Notes under the pieces: generated by a model
What the model was told of the DNA's origin: nothing
Seen by the model: only the letters and a program-made list of their open reading frames with translations
Databases searched by the model: none
Shown here: piece by piece, positions 17,556-27,519 of the stretch
Layout: each line of letters opens with the position of its first letter
Numbering within the stretch: the first letter of the stretch is position 1
Source of the DNA: Sphingobium sp. Cam5-1
GTDB taxonomy: Bacteria > Pseudomonadota > Alphaproteobacteria > Sphingomonadales > Sphingomonadaceae
Length of the DNA stretch: 64,000 nt
Direction: 5' to 3'
Assembly (NCBI RefSeq): GCF_015693305.1
Contig: NZ_CP065138.1
Location: 2,606,001-2,670,000 of the forward strand
Translations under genes and position numbers: made by a program

Positions 17556-19499
17556 TTATCCGTGACGGTTCGCGACCAGATTATCCACCACCGAAGGATC
17601 GGCAAGGGTGCTGGTGTCGCCCAGAGCCTGCGCCGATACTTCACCCTCTGCAATCTTGCGCAGGATGCGGCGCATGATCTTGCCCGACCTGGTCTTGGGC
17701 AGGCTAGGGGCGAACTGGATCACGTCGGGCGTGGCGATCGGGCCGATCTCGGTGCGGACCCAGGCGACCAGCGTCTTGCGCAATTCCTCGCTCGGCTCCT
17801 CGCCGCTGTTCAGCGTGACATAGGCGTAGATGCCTTGGCCCTTGATGTCATGGGGCATGCCAACCACAGCCGCTTCGGCGACCGCTTCGTGCAGCACCAG
17901 CGCGCTTTCCACCTCGGCCGTGCCCATGCGATGTCCAGACACGTTGATCACATCATCGACGCGGCCAGTGATCCAATAATAGCCGTCCGCATCGCGGCGC
18001 GCCCCGTCCCCGGTCGTATATTTACCGGGGAAAGTCGTGAAATAGGTCTGGAAAAAGCGCTCATGATCGCCCCAGACGGTGCGCATCTGGCCCGGCCAGC
18101 TTCCGGCGATGACCAGATTGCCCTCCGCAGCGCCTTCCTGCACCTGGCCCTCGCTATCGACGATCTGCGGGATCACGCCCGGCATCGGCAGCGTCGCCGA
18201 ACCCGGCTTCAGGTCCGTCGCGCCCGGCATAGGGGCGATCATCGCCGCGCCGGTCTCCGTCTGCCACCAGGTGTCGATGATCGGGCAGCGATCCTCGCCC
18301 ACGACATGATGATACCAGCGCCACGCTTCGGGATTGATCGGCTCGCCCACGGTGCCGAGCAGACGCAGCGACTTGCGGCTGGTGGAGCGCACAAACTCGT
18401 CGCCCTCCTTCATCAGCGCGCGCAAAGCAGTGGGCGCGGTGAAGATCGTCTGCACCTGATGCCGGTCCACCACTTCCCAGATGCGGCTGGGGGTCGGATA
18501 ATTGGGAACGCCCTCATACATCAGCGTCGTCGCGCCGTTTGCGAGCGGACCATAGACGATATAGCTGTGCCCCGTGACCCAGCCGATGTCCGCCGCGCAC
18601 CAGTAGATGTCGCCAGGGCGATAGTCGAAGCATAGCTCATGGGTCAGGCTCGCCCACAGCAGATAGCCGCCCGTCGTGTGCAGCACGCCCTTGGGCTTTC
18701 CGGTCGAACCTGACGTGTAGAGGATGAACAGCGGGTCTTCCGCGTTCATCGGCTCAGGCGCACAGTCGGCGGACGCCTTGGTGGCTTCTTCATGCAGCCA
18801 CAGGTCACGGCCTTCCTGCATGTTGACGGCACCGCCAGTTGCCTGGACCACGACGACTTTCTTGACGCTCGGGCAATCCTTGAGCGCAGCATCGACATTG
18901 GCCTTGAGCGGCACTTGCCTGCCCGCGCGGCACCCTTCGTCAGCGGTGATGACGATGTTCGAATCGCAGTCGATGATCCGCCCCGCCAGCGCCTCGGGCG
19001 AAAAGCCGCCGAACACGACCGAATGGATCGCGCCGATCCGCGCGCAGGCGAGCAGGGCGAATGCGGCCTCCGGGATCATCGGCAGATAGACGGTGACGCG
19101 GTCGCCCTTCTTCGTGCCCGCGGCTTTCAGCACATTGGCGAAGCGGCAGACCTGCTCATGCACCTCAGCATAGGTGTAGCGGCGCGGCTCCGCATCCGGC
19201 GAGTCCGGTTCCCAGATGATCGCCGTCTGCTCGCCACGTTCGGCCAGGTGCCGATCGATGCAGTTGGCGCTGACGTTCAGAACCCCGTCGGCGAACCATT
19301 TCACGCCGAAATCCGCTTCGTTGAAGCTGCTCTCGTCGGTCTTGCCGGGGAAGGTCAGCCAGTCGAGGCGCTTCGCCCGCTCCAGCCAATAGGCTTCAGG
19401 ATCATTGATCGACCGCTGATAATCTGCCTCACGACCATCCCGGTCGAGCAACGCCGAAGCAGCCCATTCCTTAGATACCGGGAAAAAATCGTCAGACAT
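17556..19499 (-). CDS. acs: Acetyl-CoA synthetase (AMP-forming)
   Basis: 647-aa ANL-superfamily ligase activating acetate to acetyl-CoA. Motifs are the P-loop-like [21 protein letters not shown], the acetate-binding region [28 protein letters not shown] and the C-terminal catalytic lysine in [14 protein letters not shown] (about residue 606), the usual acetylation-control site. The start MSDDFFPVS at 19499 has AAGGA upstream, and the length matches the family. It diverges from the GST gene across 158 bp and precedes cytochrome b561. Confidence 0.97.
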   Translation of the reverse strand: MSDDFFPVSKEWAASALLDRDGREADYQRSINDPEAYWLERAKRLDWLTFPGKTDESSFNEADFGVKWFADGVLNVSANCIDRHLAERGEQTAIIWEPDSPDAEPRRYTYAEVHEQVCRFANVLKAAGTKKGDRVTVYLPMIPEAAFALLACARIGAIHSVVFGGFSPEALAGRIIDCDSNIVITADEGCRAGRQVPLKANVDAALKDCPSVKKVVVVQATGGAVNMQEGRDLWLHEEATKASADCAPEPMNAEDPLFILYTSGSTGKPKGVLHTTGGYLLWASLTHELCFDYRPGDIYWCAADIGWVTGHSYIVYGPLANGATTLMYEGVPNYPTPSRIWEVVDRHQVQTIFTAPTALRALMKEGDEFVRSTSRKSLRLLGTVGEPINPEAWRWYHHVVGEDRCPIIDTWWQTETGAAMIAPMPGATDLKPGSATLPMPGVIPQIVDSEGQVQEGAAEGNLVIAGSWPGQMRTVWGDHERFFQTYFTTFPGKYTTGDGARRDADGYYWITGRVDDVINVSGHRMGTAEVESALVLHEAVAEAAVVGMPHDIKGQGIYAYVTLNSGEEPSEELRKTLVAWVRTEIGPIATPDVIQFAPSLPKTRSGKIMRRILRKIAEGEVSAQALGDTSTLADPSVVDNLVANRHG

Positions 19500-19657
19500 C
19501 GAACATCCTTTCCTATGTGTTGTCGGCCCCTCTAGAGGGTAGAGACGATCATCGGAAGCCCGGATCGCCTTCAAGCTGTCAGAGTGGCCCGCATTTTAAG
19601 CAGCAGCCAGCCATTTTGCCGCTTTTCGCGGGCGCCGCCTCCGCTTAACAGGAAGCC

Positions 19658-20329
19658 ATGTGGCAGCTCTTCCAATTCCCGCTTTGTCCTTTCTCCCGCA
19701 AGGTGCGCCTGCTGCTCGGCGAAAAGGGGATAGGCTATGATCTGGTGCGCGAATCGCCTTGGGAAGCGCGCGACGAATTTCTCGATCTTAATCCCGCCGG
19801 GACCACGCCGGTCATGGTCGATCAGGAAAAGGGATCGACGCTGATCGACAGCCAGGCGATCTGCGAATATTTCGAGGAAACGGTCGAGAAATTCCCGCTG
19901 ATCTCCGGCACGGCTGCGGGCCGGGCGGAGGTGCGGCGGCTTGTCGCCTTCTTCGACCAGAATTTCTACGGCGATGTCGTCGGCCCGCTACTTCATGAGC
20001 GGATGAAAAAGCGGTTGATCGAACGGGCGCCACCCGATGCCCGCGTACTGCGTGAGGCGATGAAGCGGGCCAATGTCCATATGGATTATATGGACTATCT
20101 GCTCGATCACCGCAGCTGGATGGCGGGCGGCACGATGAGCTTGGCCGACATCGCGGCGGCCGCGCATCTGTCAGTCGCGGACTATCTGGGCGGCATCGAC
20201 TGGGCTGGGCATGAGACGGTGAAGCGCTGGTATGCAGGCTTCAAATCGCGCCCGTCCTTCCGGCCTCTGCTGTCGGAGCGGATGGAGGTCATCACCCCGC
20301 CGCCCCATTATGAAAAGCCGGACTTTTAG
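19658..20329 (+). CDS. Glutathione S-transferase family protein
   Basis: 223-aa protein with an N-terminal thioredoxin-like GST domain. WQLFQFPLCPFSRKVRLLLGEKG contains a CPFS pair where the catalytic Ser/Cys sits; the glutathione-binding segments TTPVMVD and DSQAICEYFEE follow. The helical C-terminal domain has the N-capping-type motif MSLADIAAAAHLSV. The CPxS active site suggests a beta/omega or zeta-like thiol-transfer role rather than classic conjugation. The substrate is unknown. Convergent with the GGDEF gene, with only four nt between the ends. Confidence 0.9.
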   Translation: MWQLFQFPLCPFSRKVRLLLGEKGIGYDLVRESPWEARDEFLDLNPAGTTPVMVDQEKGSTLIDSQAICEYFEETVEKFPLISGTAAGRAEVRRLVAFFDQNFYGDVVGPLLHERMKKRLIERAPPDARVLREAMKRANVHMDYMDYLLDHRSWMAGGTMSLADIAAAAHLSVADYLGGIDWAGHETVKRWYAGFKSRPSFRPLLSERMEVITPPPHYEKPDF

Positions 20330-20333
20330 GGAA

Positions 20334-21500
20334 TCATTCGCCCTCAACCGCGAGATAGACGCGGTTCCGGCCGTGCTCCTTGGCCAGATACAGCGCCCGG
20401 TCGGCCGCCTTCAGTGCCGCGCGCGGATCGTCATGGGCCAGCACATTGGCAACGCCCGCCGAAAAGCTGACCCGCTCCATGCGCTCGCCATTGGTGCGGT
20501 TGACCAGGCTGCGCGTGGCAAGGTCCCGCCGGACATCGTCCACCGCCTCGCACGCTTCCGCCGCCGTCTTGCCCCGAAACAGCATGACGAATTCCTCGCC
20601 GCCGTGACGCGCGACATGGCACTGGTCGTTGCTCGCCTTGGCCAGCAGCCCCGCGACGAACTTCAGCACCCGGTCGCCCGTATCATGGCCGTGCGTGTCG
20701 TTGATCACCTTGAAATGATCGATGTCGCAGAAAGCGACAGCCAGCGGCTGGCCTTCCTTCCGGGCCATCGCCACCTCCTCGCGCAATGTCCCTTCAAAAG
20801 CGCGCCGGTTGGGCAGGCCCGTCAGATGGTCATGCTCTGCCGCCCGCCTCGCATTGGCCAGGCTGGATCGAAGCGCATGATTCTGCTTCTGGTTCTGGCG
20901 TAGTTGGCCTTCGACCTGACGGGTCTTTTCGACCATGGACCGCGTTAGGGCTACCAGCCGTGCAAGGACGGGTTCGTTTTTCGCGCCAGCGGTAAGGCCC
21001 TTCACTTCTTCCTGTAGCGCCGCGCCATAATCCTTCGCCGAATTGCGGGATTCGGTCATCAGGCCGGTAAATTCGGAGAGATTCTCTTCGACCTTCGCCA
21101 GCATCGTGGACAGCGCCTCGGGCGTCACCTCGTCCCCGCGCTGCTCCGCCACGATTTCTTCGACCCAGCTGTTGCTGATCTTGCCACGCTCCGCCAGCAC
21201 CGCCTTGATCGCCTTTTCCACGCCGATCTGCGACCCGGTCAGATAATCATGCGCGACGCCGAAATTCAGCGGTGTGAGGTCAAGATCGTGCGCGAAAAGG
21301 AAATTGCCGATCTCGTCATATAGCTTGCGCCGCCGATTGATCTCGCGATGCGCAGTGCTGCCAGAACGGGCGCGCTGGGGTTCAGCTTCGTCCGTCTCTT
21401 CCTCTACGTCCGGTTTGCCCGACAGGCCGCGAGCCCATCGAGTCAGACGATCGGCCAGGCCGTGCTGCGGGTTTACGGATGATGATGATGCCCCAGTCAT
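20334..21500 (-). CDS. GGDEF-domain diguanylate cyclase
   Basis: 388-aa soluble protein. Residues about 45-200 are a helical, coiled-coil-rich N-terminal part (EKAIKAVLAERGKISNSWVE and a Q/N-rich helix) with no recognised sensor. The C-terminal GGDEF domain starts at AEHDHLTGLPNRRAFEG and has the active site GGEEF at about 302-306, so it should make cyclic di-GMP. No RxxD inhibitory site is visible at the expected distance before GGEEF, which suggests no product inhibition through the canonical I-site. No transmembrane segment is present. Confidence 0.92.
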   Translation of the reverse strand: MTGASSSSVNPQHGLADRLTRWARGLSGKPDVEEETDEAEPQRARSGSTAHREINRRRKLYDEIGNFLFAHDLDLTPLNFGVAHDYLTGSQIGVEKAIKAVLAERGKISNSWVEEIVAEQRGDEVTPEALSTMLAKVEENLSEFTGLMTESRNSAKDYGAALQEEVKGLTAGAKNEPVLARLVALTRSMVEKTRQVEGQLRQNQKQNHALRSSLANARRAAEHDHLTGLPNRRAFEGTLREEVAMARKEGQPLAVAFCDIDHFKVINDTHGHDTGDRVLKFVAGLLAKASNDQCHVARHGGEEFVMLFRGKTAAEACEAVDDVRRDLATRSLVNRTNGERMERVSFSAGVANVLAHDDPRAALKAADRALYLAKEHGRNRVYLAVEGE

Positions 21501-21591
21501 GCCGGTAATAACGGATCGAACTGACCAAGGTTAAGAGCGCGGGAGTCAAAAAAACGCCCAGCCCCCGATCCACCGACAATATTGGCGTCGA

Positions 21592-22473
21592 TCAGATGTC
21601 CGCGGCGATCAGCCAGTCGCGGAAAATGCGCACCGCGCGTGTCTGCAAGGCGCGGGGCCGACAGACGAAATAATAGCGATAGGGGCTTTCCACCCGCGTT
21701 TCGGGGAAGAGGCGAACGAGCCGTGCGTCGTCCGCTTCCTTGAAGTGGCTCGCATGCATGACCGCGACGCCCAGGCCCTGCGCCGCCGCCTCCAGCATCA
21801 ACTGGCCCGAATCATAATTGTCGATCGCGAGCGGTTGCAGGTCCGGCAACCCCACCGCTTCCTTCCACGCATCGAACGAAAGGTTCATGTCGCGATGAAG
21901 CAGGATGGTGTGCTCCGCCAGGTCCGCGGGAGTCGCGATCTTCTGCGGCGATTCGAGCAGCGCCTTGCGGCCGATCAGATAGACTTCGTCATGATCCAGC
22001 TCATGGGCATAGAGCGCCGGATCGATATCCTTCGCAAGGACGATGGCGGCGTCCAGCCCTTCGCCCAGCCGCGCCACGGCGTGCGGCGTCGTTTCGATAT
22101 CGATGTGCAACTGCGGATGCTTCTGCCGCAACGCGCCCAGATGGGGGAACAGCCGCTGCGTCGCGAACAGCGGCATCACCGCTAGGCGCAGGCGAAGCTG
22201 GTTGCCGCCGCTCTGGATATTCTCCAGCGCCTGGCTCAGCGAATCAAGCGCGGGCGCGATGTCGTCGAGCAGCTTCTGGCCATCGGCATTGATTTCCAAC
22301 GCCTGATGCTTGCGGTCGAACAGCGGGCGACCGATGAATCGTTCCAACGCCTGAACGCGGCGGCTGAGCGCGGGCGTGGACAGCGCCAGTTCTTCAGCCG
22401 CAGCCTTGACCGAGCCGAGGCGGGCTACCTGAACAAAGGCCTCAAGGGCGGTAAGGGGCGGCAGTCTGCGCAT
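21592..22473 (-). CDS. LysR-family transcriptional regulator
   Basis: 293-aa LTTR. The N-terminal HTH is LTALEAFVQVARLGSVKAAAEELALSTPALSRRVQALE and a two-lobed ligand-binding domain follows. The pattern is similar to the GcvA-like subgroup. It reads away from a 330-bp intergenic region with an inverted repeat at 22600-22637, a possible binding site. The target gene cannot be inferred, because the nearest divergent gene is a CDC48-type ATPase beyond an orphan terminator. Confidence 0.92.
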   Translation of the reverse strand: MRRLPPLTALEAFVQVARLGSVKAAAEELALSTPALSRRVQALERFIGRPLFDRKHQALEINADGQKLLDDIAPALDSLSQALENIQSGGNQLRLRLAVMPLFATQRLFPHLGALRQKHPQLHIDIETTPHAVARLGEGLDAAIVLAKDIDPALYAHELDHDEVYLIGRKALLESPQKIATPADLAEHTILLHRDMNLSFDAWKEAVGLPDLQPLAIDNYDSGQLMLEAAAQGLGVAVMHASHFKEADDARLVRLFPETRVESPYRYYFVCRPRALQTRAVRIFRDWLIAADI

Positions 22474-22599
22474 AATCGTTCTGTAGCTTAGCCATAACTC
22501 TGTTGCGACGCGTCATCGGTACGCTTCGAAGGTTGAGCGGCCTATCCCAAGTCATCCTCTTTTCACCAGCACGAAAAAGCGTCAACCGGTAAGATGCAA

Positions 22600-22637
22600 A
22601 TTTTGCAACCGTCTCGTTCTTTTCGCAATTGCAAAAT
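22600..22637. promoter_or_regulatory. Inverted repeat (operator candidate) in the LysR/CDC48 intergenic region
   Basis: ATTTTGCAA (22600-22608) and TTGCAAAAT (22629-22637) are perfect 9-bp reverse complements 20 bp apart, in an AT-rich stretch unlike its surroundings. The spacing fits two half-sites on neighbouring helix faces, for LysR or another dimeric regulator, or upstream promoter elements for a plus-strand RNA that ends at 22723. Confidence 0.45.
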
Positions 22638-22723
22638 ATCATGCTGCGCCGCACATAGGAAAGGCCTTTCAGGCATCCTCTCCTAAAACTTTTCGGGCTG
22701 GCCTTCGGGTCGGCCCTTTTTTT
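22638..22723 (+). ncRNA. Candidate small RNA ending at an orphan terminator
   Basis: No protein gene precedes the strong plus-strand terminator at 22695-22723, and the region is AT-richer upstream with promoter-like character. The transcript 5' end is not known; about 22640 is a guess placed after the AT-rich palindrome. The stretch before the terminator contains CCTCTCCTAAAACTTTTC, an unpaired pyrimidine-rich segment that could pair with ribosome binding sites. I cannot assign a known RNA family. Confidence 0.4.
22695..22723 (+). terminator. Rho-independent terminator without an upstream gene
   Basis: GGGCTGGCC (22695-22703), TTCG tetraloop, GGTCGGCCC (22708-22716; two G-U pairs), followed by seven T. 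The minus-strand LysR gene starts 220 nt to the left and reads away, so this cannot be its terminator. Confidence 0.85.
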
Positions 22724-22809
22724 GTCCCGGTCCGTCATGATCGATGGCCCCTTTCCTTGGCGACCGGCGTTTCCTATCTCGTTACGCAGTGACAAGAATG
22801 GGGATGGCA

Positions 22810-25104
22810 ATGGCCGAACAGGAAAGCGCGGAACGCCGAATTCAGGTAGCAAATGCGCGACCCGAAGACGCAGGACGCGGGCTTGCGCGCATTCCGCTGG
22901 CGGTAATGGCGGAACTTCATCTGGCCGAGGGCGACGTGATCGAAATCGCGGGGAAGCGGTCGACGCCTGCCCGCGTGGTCCGCCCCTACAAGGAAGATGA
23001 GGGTCTCGATGTCCTTCGTCTCGATGGGTTGCAGCGCGCCAATGCCGGGGTCGGATCGGGCGATTTCGTGCACATCAGCAAGATTGAACCACGCCCCGCG
23101 CAACGGGTCGTGTTCGCGCCTGCACAAAATAATCTACGGTTGCAGGGCAATCCGGAAGCATTGAAGCGCGTGTTCTTTCAACGTCCGCTCGCCGCTGGTG
23201 ACATCGTCGCCACGGCAGGGCAACAGCAGGTCCCACCCAGTGACATGCCTCCGCAGCTGCGCCAGATGCTCGCAGCACCCGCCTATGCGCTGCAAGAAAT
23301 TCGGCTCGTCGTTGTGTCGACCGTGCCCAAGGGCTTCGTCCAGATCGACGCCGATACAGAGATCGAATTGCGCGCCGAATATGAGGAGCCGCGAGAATCC
23401 CGACGTGCCGATGTCACATATGACGATGTGGGCGGCATGGCCGAAGCAATCGACCAGCTGCGCGAAATGGTCGAGCTGCCGCTGCGCTACCCCGAATTGT
23501 TCGAACGGTTGGGCGTCGACCCGCCCAAGGGCGTGCTGCTCCATGGCCCGCCGGGCACGGGCAAGACCCGCCTAGCCCGCGCCGTCGCCAATGAATCGGA
23601 GGCTGAGTTCTTCCTGATCAACGGGCCGGAGATCATGGGATCGGCCTATGGCGAATCGGAAAAGCAGCTGCGCGAGATATTCGAGGCGGCGGCCAAGTCC
23701 TCGCCCTCGATCCTGTTCATAGATGAGATCGATTCGATCGCACCCAAACGCGGCAGTGTGACCGGCGAGACCGAAAAGCGGCTTGTCGCGCAGTTACTGA
23801 CGCTGATGGACGGGCTGGAACCGCGCACCAATCTGGTCGTCATCGCCGCAACCAACCGGCCAGAAGCTATCGACGAGGCGTTGCGCCGCCCCGGCCGCTT
23901 CGACCGCGAGATCATCGTCGGCGTGCCCGATGAGCGCGGGCGTCGTGAGATCATGGGCATCCATACCCGCGGCATGCCGCTGGGCGAGGGCGTCGATCTC
24001 GGTGAACTCGCGCGCATGACCTATGGCTTTGTCGGCGCAGACCTGGCGGCGCTCACGCGGGAGGCGGCGATCGAGACGGTGCGCCGTTTCATGCCGCGCC
24101 TCAATCTGGAGGAAGGGATCATCCCGCCCGACGTGCTGGAGGAATTGTCCGTCACGCGCGAAGACTTCATGGCCGCGATCAAGCGGGTGCAGCCTTCGGC
24201 CATGCGCGAAGTGATGGTTCAGGCGCCTAATATCGGCTGGTCCGACATTGGCGGTCTGGACGAAGCGCAGATGCGGTTGAAGGAAGGGGTCGAGCTGCCG
24301 CTGAAAGACCCCGACGCTTTCCGGCGGATTGGCATCCGTCCGGCGAAGGGCTTCCTGCTCTACGGTCCTCCCGGCACGGGCAAGACGCTGCTGGCCAAGG
24401 CGGTCGCACGAGAAGCGCAGGCGAACTTCATCGCGACCAAGTCCAGCGATCTGCTGTCCAAATGGTATGGAGAAAGCGAACAGCAGATCGCACGCCTGTT
24501 TGCCCGAGCAAGGCAGGTGGCGCCCACGGTCATCTTTATCGATGAGCTGGACAGCCTTGTCCCCGCGCGTGGCGGCGGCCTTGGCGAACCAGCGGTGACG
24601 GAGCGGGTGGTGAACACGATCCTCTCCGAGATGGATGGGCTGGAAGAACTGCAATCGGTCGTCGTCATCGGCGCAACCAACCGGCCGACGCTGATCGACC
24701 CCGCACTGCTGCGGCCCGGCCGCTTCGACGAGCTTATCTATGTCCCGGTGCCGGACAAGGCAGGGCGTAGGCGCATCCTGGCGATCCATACGGGCAAGAT
24801 GCCGCTGGGCGAGGATGTTGACCTCGATGATCTGGCGGAACGGACGGAGCGGTTCACCGGCGCGGACCTGGAAGATCTGGTCCGCCGCGCCGGTCTGGTC
24901 GCGCTGCGCCAATCCCTGTCGGTGGAGCGGGTCGAGCAGGCGCATTTCAACGAGGCGCTTGAGGAAACCCGCGCGTCGGTGACGCCGGAGATGGAGCATG
25001 AATATGAAAAGATTCAGTCCCAGCTGAAGCAGAGCGCCATGCGGGTAGACCCCATCGGCTTTGTGGCACCGGGGATGCTCCGATCCCGCGAATCGCAATC
25101 TTAA
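22810..25104 (+). CDS. CDC48/VCP-like AAA+ ATPase with two ATPase domains
   Basis: 764-aa protein with the archaeal/eukaryotic CDC48 layout. The double-psi barrel and CDC48_2 N-domains cover about residues 1-190. D1 has Walker [13 protein letters not shown] near 246 and Walker B LFIDEIDS near 301. D2 has [12 protein letters not shown] near 519 and IFIDELDS near 574. Both rings have RPGRFD arginine-finger segments. It should be a hexameric unfoldase extracting proteins from complexes or membranes. ATG 22810 has GGGGA at a good distance; ATGs at 22798 and 22804 are alternatives. A strong hairpin follows the gene. No proteasome or adaptor genes are nearby. Confidence 0.93.
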   Translation: MAEQESAERRIQVANARPEDAGRGLARIPLAVMAELHLAEGDVIEIAGKRSTPARVVRPYKEDEGLDVLRLDGLQRANAGVGSGDFVHISKIEPRPAQRVVFAPAQNNLRLQGNPEALKRVFFQRPLAAGDIVATAGQQQVPPSDMPPQLRQMLAAPAYALQEIRLVVVSTVPKGFVQIDADTEIELRAEYEEPRESRRADVTYDDVGGMAEAIDQLREMVELPLRYPELFERLGVDPPKGVLLHGPPGTGKTRLARAVANESEAEFFLINGPEIMGSAYGESEKQLREIFEAAAKSSPSILFIDEIDSIAPKRGSVTGETEKRLVAQLLTLMDGLEPRTNLVVIAATNRPEAIDEALRRPGRFDREIIVGVPDERGRREIMGIHTRGMPLGEGVDLGELARMTYGFVGADLAALTREAAIETVRRFMPRLNLEEGIIPPDVLEELSVTREDFMAAIKRVQPSAMREVMVQAPNIGWSDIGGLDEAQMRLKEGVELPLKDPDAFRRIGIRPAKGFLLYGPPGTGKTLLAKAVAREAQANFIATKSSDLLSKWYGESEQQIARLFARARQVAPTVIFIDELDSLVPARGGGLGEPAVTERVVNTILSEMDGLEELQSVVVIGATNRPTLIDPALLRPGRFDELIYVPVPDKAGRRRILAIHTGKMPLGEDVDLDDLAERTERFTGADLEDLVRRAGLVALRQSLSVERVEQAHFNEALEETRASVTPEMEHEYEKIQSQLKQSAMRVDPIGFVAPGMLRSRESQS

Positions 25105-25113
25105 CAAGGGCCA

Positions 25114-25146
25114 GCGGATTGCGGATTGAACCCATCCGCAGTCCGC
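25114..25146 (+). terminator. Terminator-like hairpin after the CDC48-type gene
   Basis: GCGGATTGCGGAT (25114-25126) and ATCCGCAGTCCGC (25134-25146) pair along 13 positions with one T-G wobble and a 7-nt loop. No T-run follows, so termination may be Rho-assisted. Confidence 0.65.
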
Positions 25147-25255
25147 GCGTTCGCTTACCCATGGCCGGGCAATATGCCCGCCAGCATGCAAAGCGGCTTG
25201 CCAGGCTTGCCGATATTTGCAAGGCCCCGACGTGAAGGCAAACAGGCGAGTATTG

Positions 25256-25882
25256 ATGGCCTCCATTCCCTTGAAGAAAAAAGCAGATCCGACGTCATTC
25301 CTGGGTCAGTGGAGCATGTTTTTCCGCCAGTTCGTGAAGCATCCCGGGATGATAGGTTCCGTGATCCCCTCTTCGGCTGCGCTGGTGGATAGCATGCTGG
25401 ATCGCGTGGATTGGCAGCGTACGCGCCTGTTCGTGGAATATGGACCGGGCGTCGGCACCTTCACCCGCCCGATCCTGGAGCGCATGCACCCGGACGCGAA
25501 GCTGGTGGCGATCGATCTTAACCTGGACTTCGTCGCGTGGCTCGAAGCGCAGATCGATGATCCACGGTTGCGCGTCGTGCATGGATCAGCAGCGGACGTG
25601 CGCCGCTTCATCAGCGAAGCCGGGCATCAGCAGGCCGACTACATCCTCTCGGGCATTCCCTTCTCCACCCTGCCCGATGGCGTGGGCGAGCTGATCTGCG
25701 CGGAGACGCAGCGCGCGCTGCGGCCGGGCGGGGAATTTCTTGTCTATCAATATTCGGCATATGTCCGTCGGCTGCTTGCCGGGCAGTTCAACGAGATCGC
25801 CGAGCGAGTCGAATGGCGCAACATTCCGCCATGCCGTACCTTCCGCGCGCTGAAGGCGGAAAGTCTGGCGCAGGCTGCCTGA
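25256..25882 (+). CDS. Class I SAM-dependent methyltransferase (PmtA-like)
   Basis: 208-aa Rossmann-fold methyltransferase similar to alphaproteobacterial phospholipid N-methyltransferase PmtA, which makes phosphatidylcholine from phosphatidylethanolamine. Motif I is VEYGPGVGTFTRPIL; AIDLNLDFVAWLE binds the SAM ribose; SGIPFSTLP is motif IV-like, and the N-terminal FVKHPGMIGSVIPSS segment is typical of the PmtA and rRNA-dimethylase-like group. ATG 25256 is chosen, with AGGCGAG upstream; GTG 25232 and TTG 25217 are alternatives. The substrate assignment is by similarity from memory. Confidence 0.8.
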   Translation: MASIPLKKKADPTSFLGQWSMFFRQFVKHPGMIGSVIPSSAALVDSMLDRVDWQRTRLFVEYGPGVGTFTRPILERMHPDAKLVAIDLNLDFVAWLEAQIDDPRLRVVHGSAADVRRFISEAGHQQADYILSGIPFSTLPDGVGELICAETQRALRPGGEFLVYQYSAYVRRLLAGQFNEIAERVEWRNIPPCRTFRALKAESLAQAA

Positions 25883-25898
25883 AATATCATCCCACCCC

Positions 25899-25923
25899 GT
25901 TCGCCCTGAGCCTGTCGAAGGGC
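25899..25923. repeat. Short repeat unit, family F
   Basis: GTTCGCCCTGAGCCTGTCGA followed by AGGGC; GCCCT and AGGGC can pair as a small hairpin. This unit is, from memory, scattered widely in sphingomonad intergenic regions. One copy here, after the PmtA-like gene. Confidence 0.6.
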
Positions 25924-26087
25924 CTTTCTTCTCTTCAAATTAGGTGGAGGGCTTCCACAAGCTCCGTCTGGGGAATTGGTTGGATTACGAGATGAGCGCC
26001 ATAATGTTATAGCGTAGCCAAAGGCACCCAGTGCATTTCGTCCCGCGACGCTTTCATGCTAAGGGCGCGGGCGAAAGGCTCGACCAG

Positions 26088-27353
26088 ATGAATGACCTGA
26101 CCCAGACTCCCGAAATGCTGATTGCCGCGATGGGCGCACGCGCCCGTGCCGCTGCCGCGACGCTGGCCAGAGCAAGCGACGCGCAGAAGATCGACGCCCT
26201 GCGCCGTGCCGCGCAGGCGCTTCGGGATCAGGCGCCGCAAATCCTTGCGGCGAACGCGCGCGATGTGGAAAACGCCGCCGCCAATGGCCTTTCGCCAGCC
26301 ATGCTCGACCGCCTGCGCCTTGACGAAGCCCGCGTGGCGGCAACGGCCGCTGGCGTCGATCAGGTCGCGAGCCTCGACAATCCGCTTGGGCGCGTCATCG
26401 ACAAGCAGGTCCGGCCCAACGGCATGGAACTGTCCCGCGTCCGCGTGCCTTTGGGCGTGATCGGTATCATCTATGAAAGCCGCCCCAATGTGACCGCCGA
26501 CGCCGCCGCGCTGTGCCTGCGCGCGGGCAACGCGGTCATTCTGCGTGGTGGCAGCGAGGCGAAGGAGAGCAATCGCGCCATCCACGCCGCCATGGCCGAA
26601 GGCATCGCGGCTGCGGGCCTCCCTGCCGACGCAGTGCAACTGGTGCCGACGACGGATCGCGCCGCCGTGGGCGCGCTCCTCAAAGCGTCGGACTTCATCG
26701 ACCTCATCGTCCCGCGCGGCGGCAAGAGCCTCGTCGCTCGCGTGCAGGAAGAGGCGCGCGTTCCCGTACTCGCGCATCTCGACGGCATCAACCACAGCTA
26801 TGTGGATGGCGCGGCAGATCCGGACATGGCGGCCAAGCTGATCGTCAACGCCAAGATGCGACGGACGGGCATCTGCGGCGCGACCGAGACGGTACTGATC
26901 GACAAGGCCTTCGGAGCTGCCCCCGCCATCGTGAAGGCCCTGCTCGACGCCAAGTGCGAAGTGCGCGGCGACGCGGCGGTGCAGGCGATGCACGCCCGCG
27001 TCACCGCTGCATCGGACGAGGATTGGGATACCGAATATCTCGACGCCATCGTTTCCGTGCGGCTGGTCGATGGGCTGGACGACGCGCTAGCCCATATCGC
27101 CGCTCACGCGAGCCATCACACCGACGCGATCATCACCGAGGATGCGGAGAAAGCTGAGCGCTTCCTCAACGCCGTCGACAGCGCGATCGTCATGTGGAAC
27201 GCCTCCACCCAGTTCGCGGATGGCGGCGAGTTCGGGCTGGGCGCGGAGATCGGCATCTCAACCGGTCGCCTCCATGCGCGCGGCCCGGTGGCGCTGGAAG
27301 GCCTCACCACCTACAAATGGCTGGTGCGCGGAACAGGCCAGACGCGGCCGTAG
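26088..27353 (+). CDS. proA: Gamma-glutamyl phosphate reductase
   Basis: 421-aa NADPH-dependent enzyme, the second step of proline synthesis from glutamate. Family motifs are [45 protein letters not shown] substrate-site residues, PRGGKSLV, the catalytic Cys in [11 protein letters not shown] and [23 protein letters not shown]. Length agrees with the family when starting at ATG 26088. proB is not adjacent. A CTCTGCG repeat follows. Confidence 0.96.
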   Translation: MNDLTQTPEMLIAAMGARARAAAATLARASDAQKIDALRRAAQALRDQAPQILAANARDVENAAANGLSPAMLDRLRLDEARVAATAAGVDQVASLDNPLGRVIDKQVRPNGMELSRVRVPLGVIGIIYESRPNVTADAAALCLRAGNAVILRGGSEAKESNRAIHAAMAEGIAAAGLPADAVQLVPTTDRAAVGALLKASDFIDLIVPRGGKSLVARVQEEARVPVLAHLDGINHSYVDGAADPDMAAKLIVNAKMRRTGICGATETVLIDKAFGAAPAIVKALLDAKCEVRGDAAVQAMHARVTAASDEDWDTEYLDAIVSVRLVDGLDDALAHIAAHASHHTDAIITEDAEKAERFLNAVDSAIVMWNASTQFADGGEFGLGAEIGISTGRLHARGPVALEGLTTYKWLVRGTGQTRP

Positions 27354-27401
27354 GCTAATATTTTTGCGGGTGCGCGGAGAAATTGGACCAAGTCTCCAAA
27401 C

Positions 27402-27468
27402 CTCTCTGCGTCCTCTGCGCCTCTGCGCGCATATAAGATATTTCGCGCAGAGGCGCAGAGGACGCAGA
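27402..27468. repeat. CTCTGCG repeat element, family C, copy 3
   Basis: Arms about 27402-27429 and 27444-27468 are near-perfect reverse complements built from CTCTGCG-like tandem units, with an AT-rich loop (ATATAAGATATT). It lies between the convergent ends of proA and kdsA. Confidence 0.85.
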
Positions 27469-27519
27469 ATGGATGAAAAAGGGCTGCGCCCATTCCCTCC
27501 GTGTCTCCGCGCGAACCCC

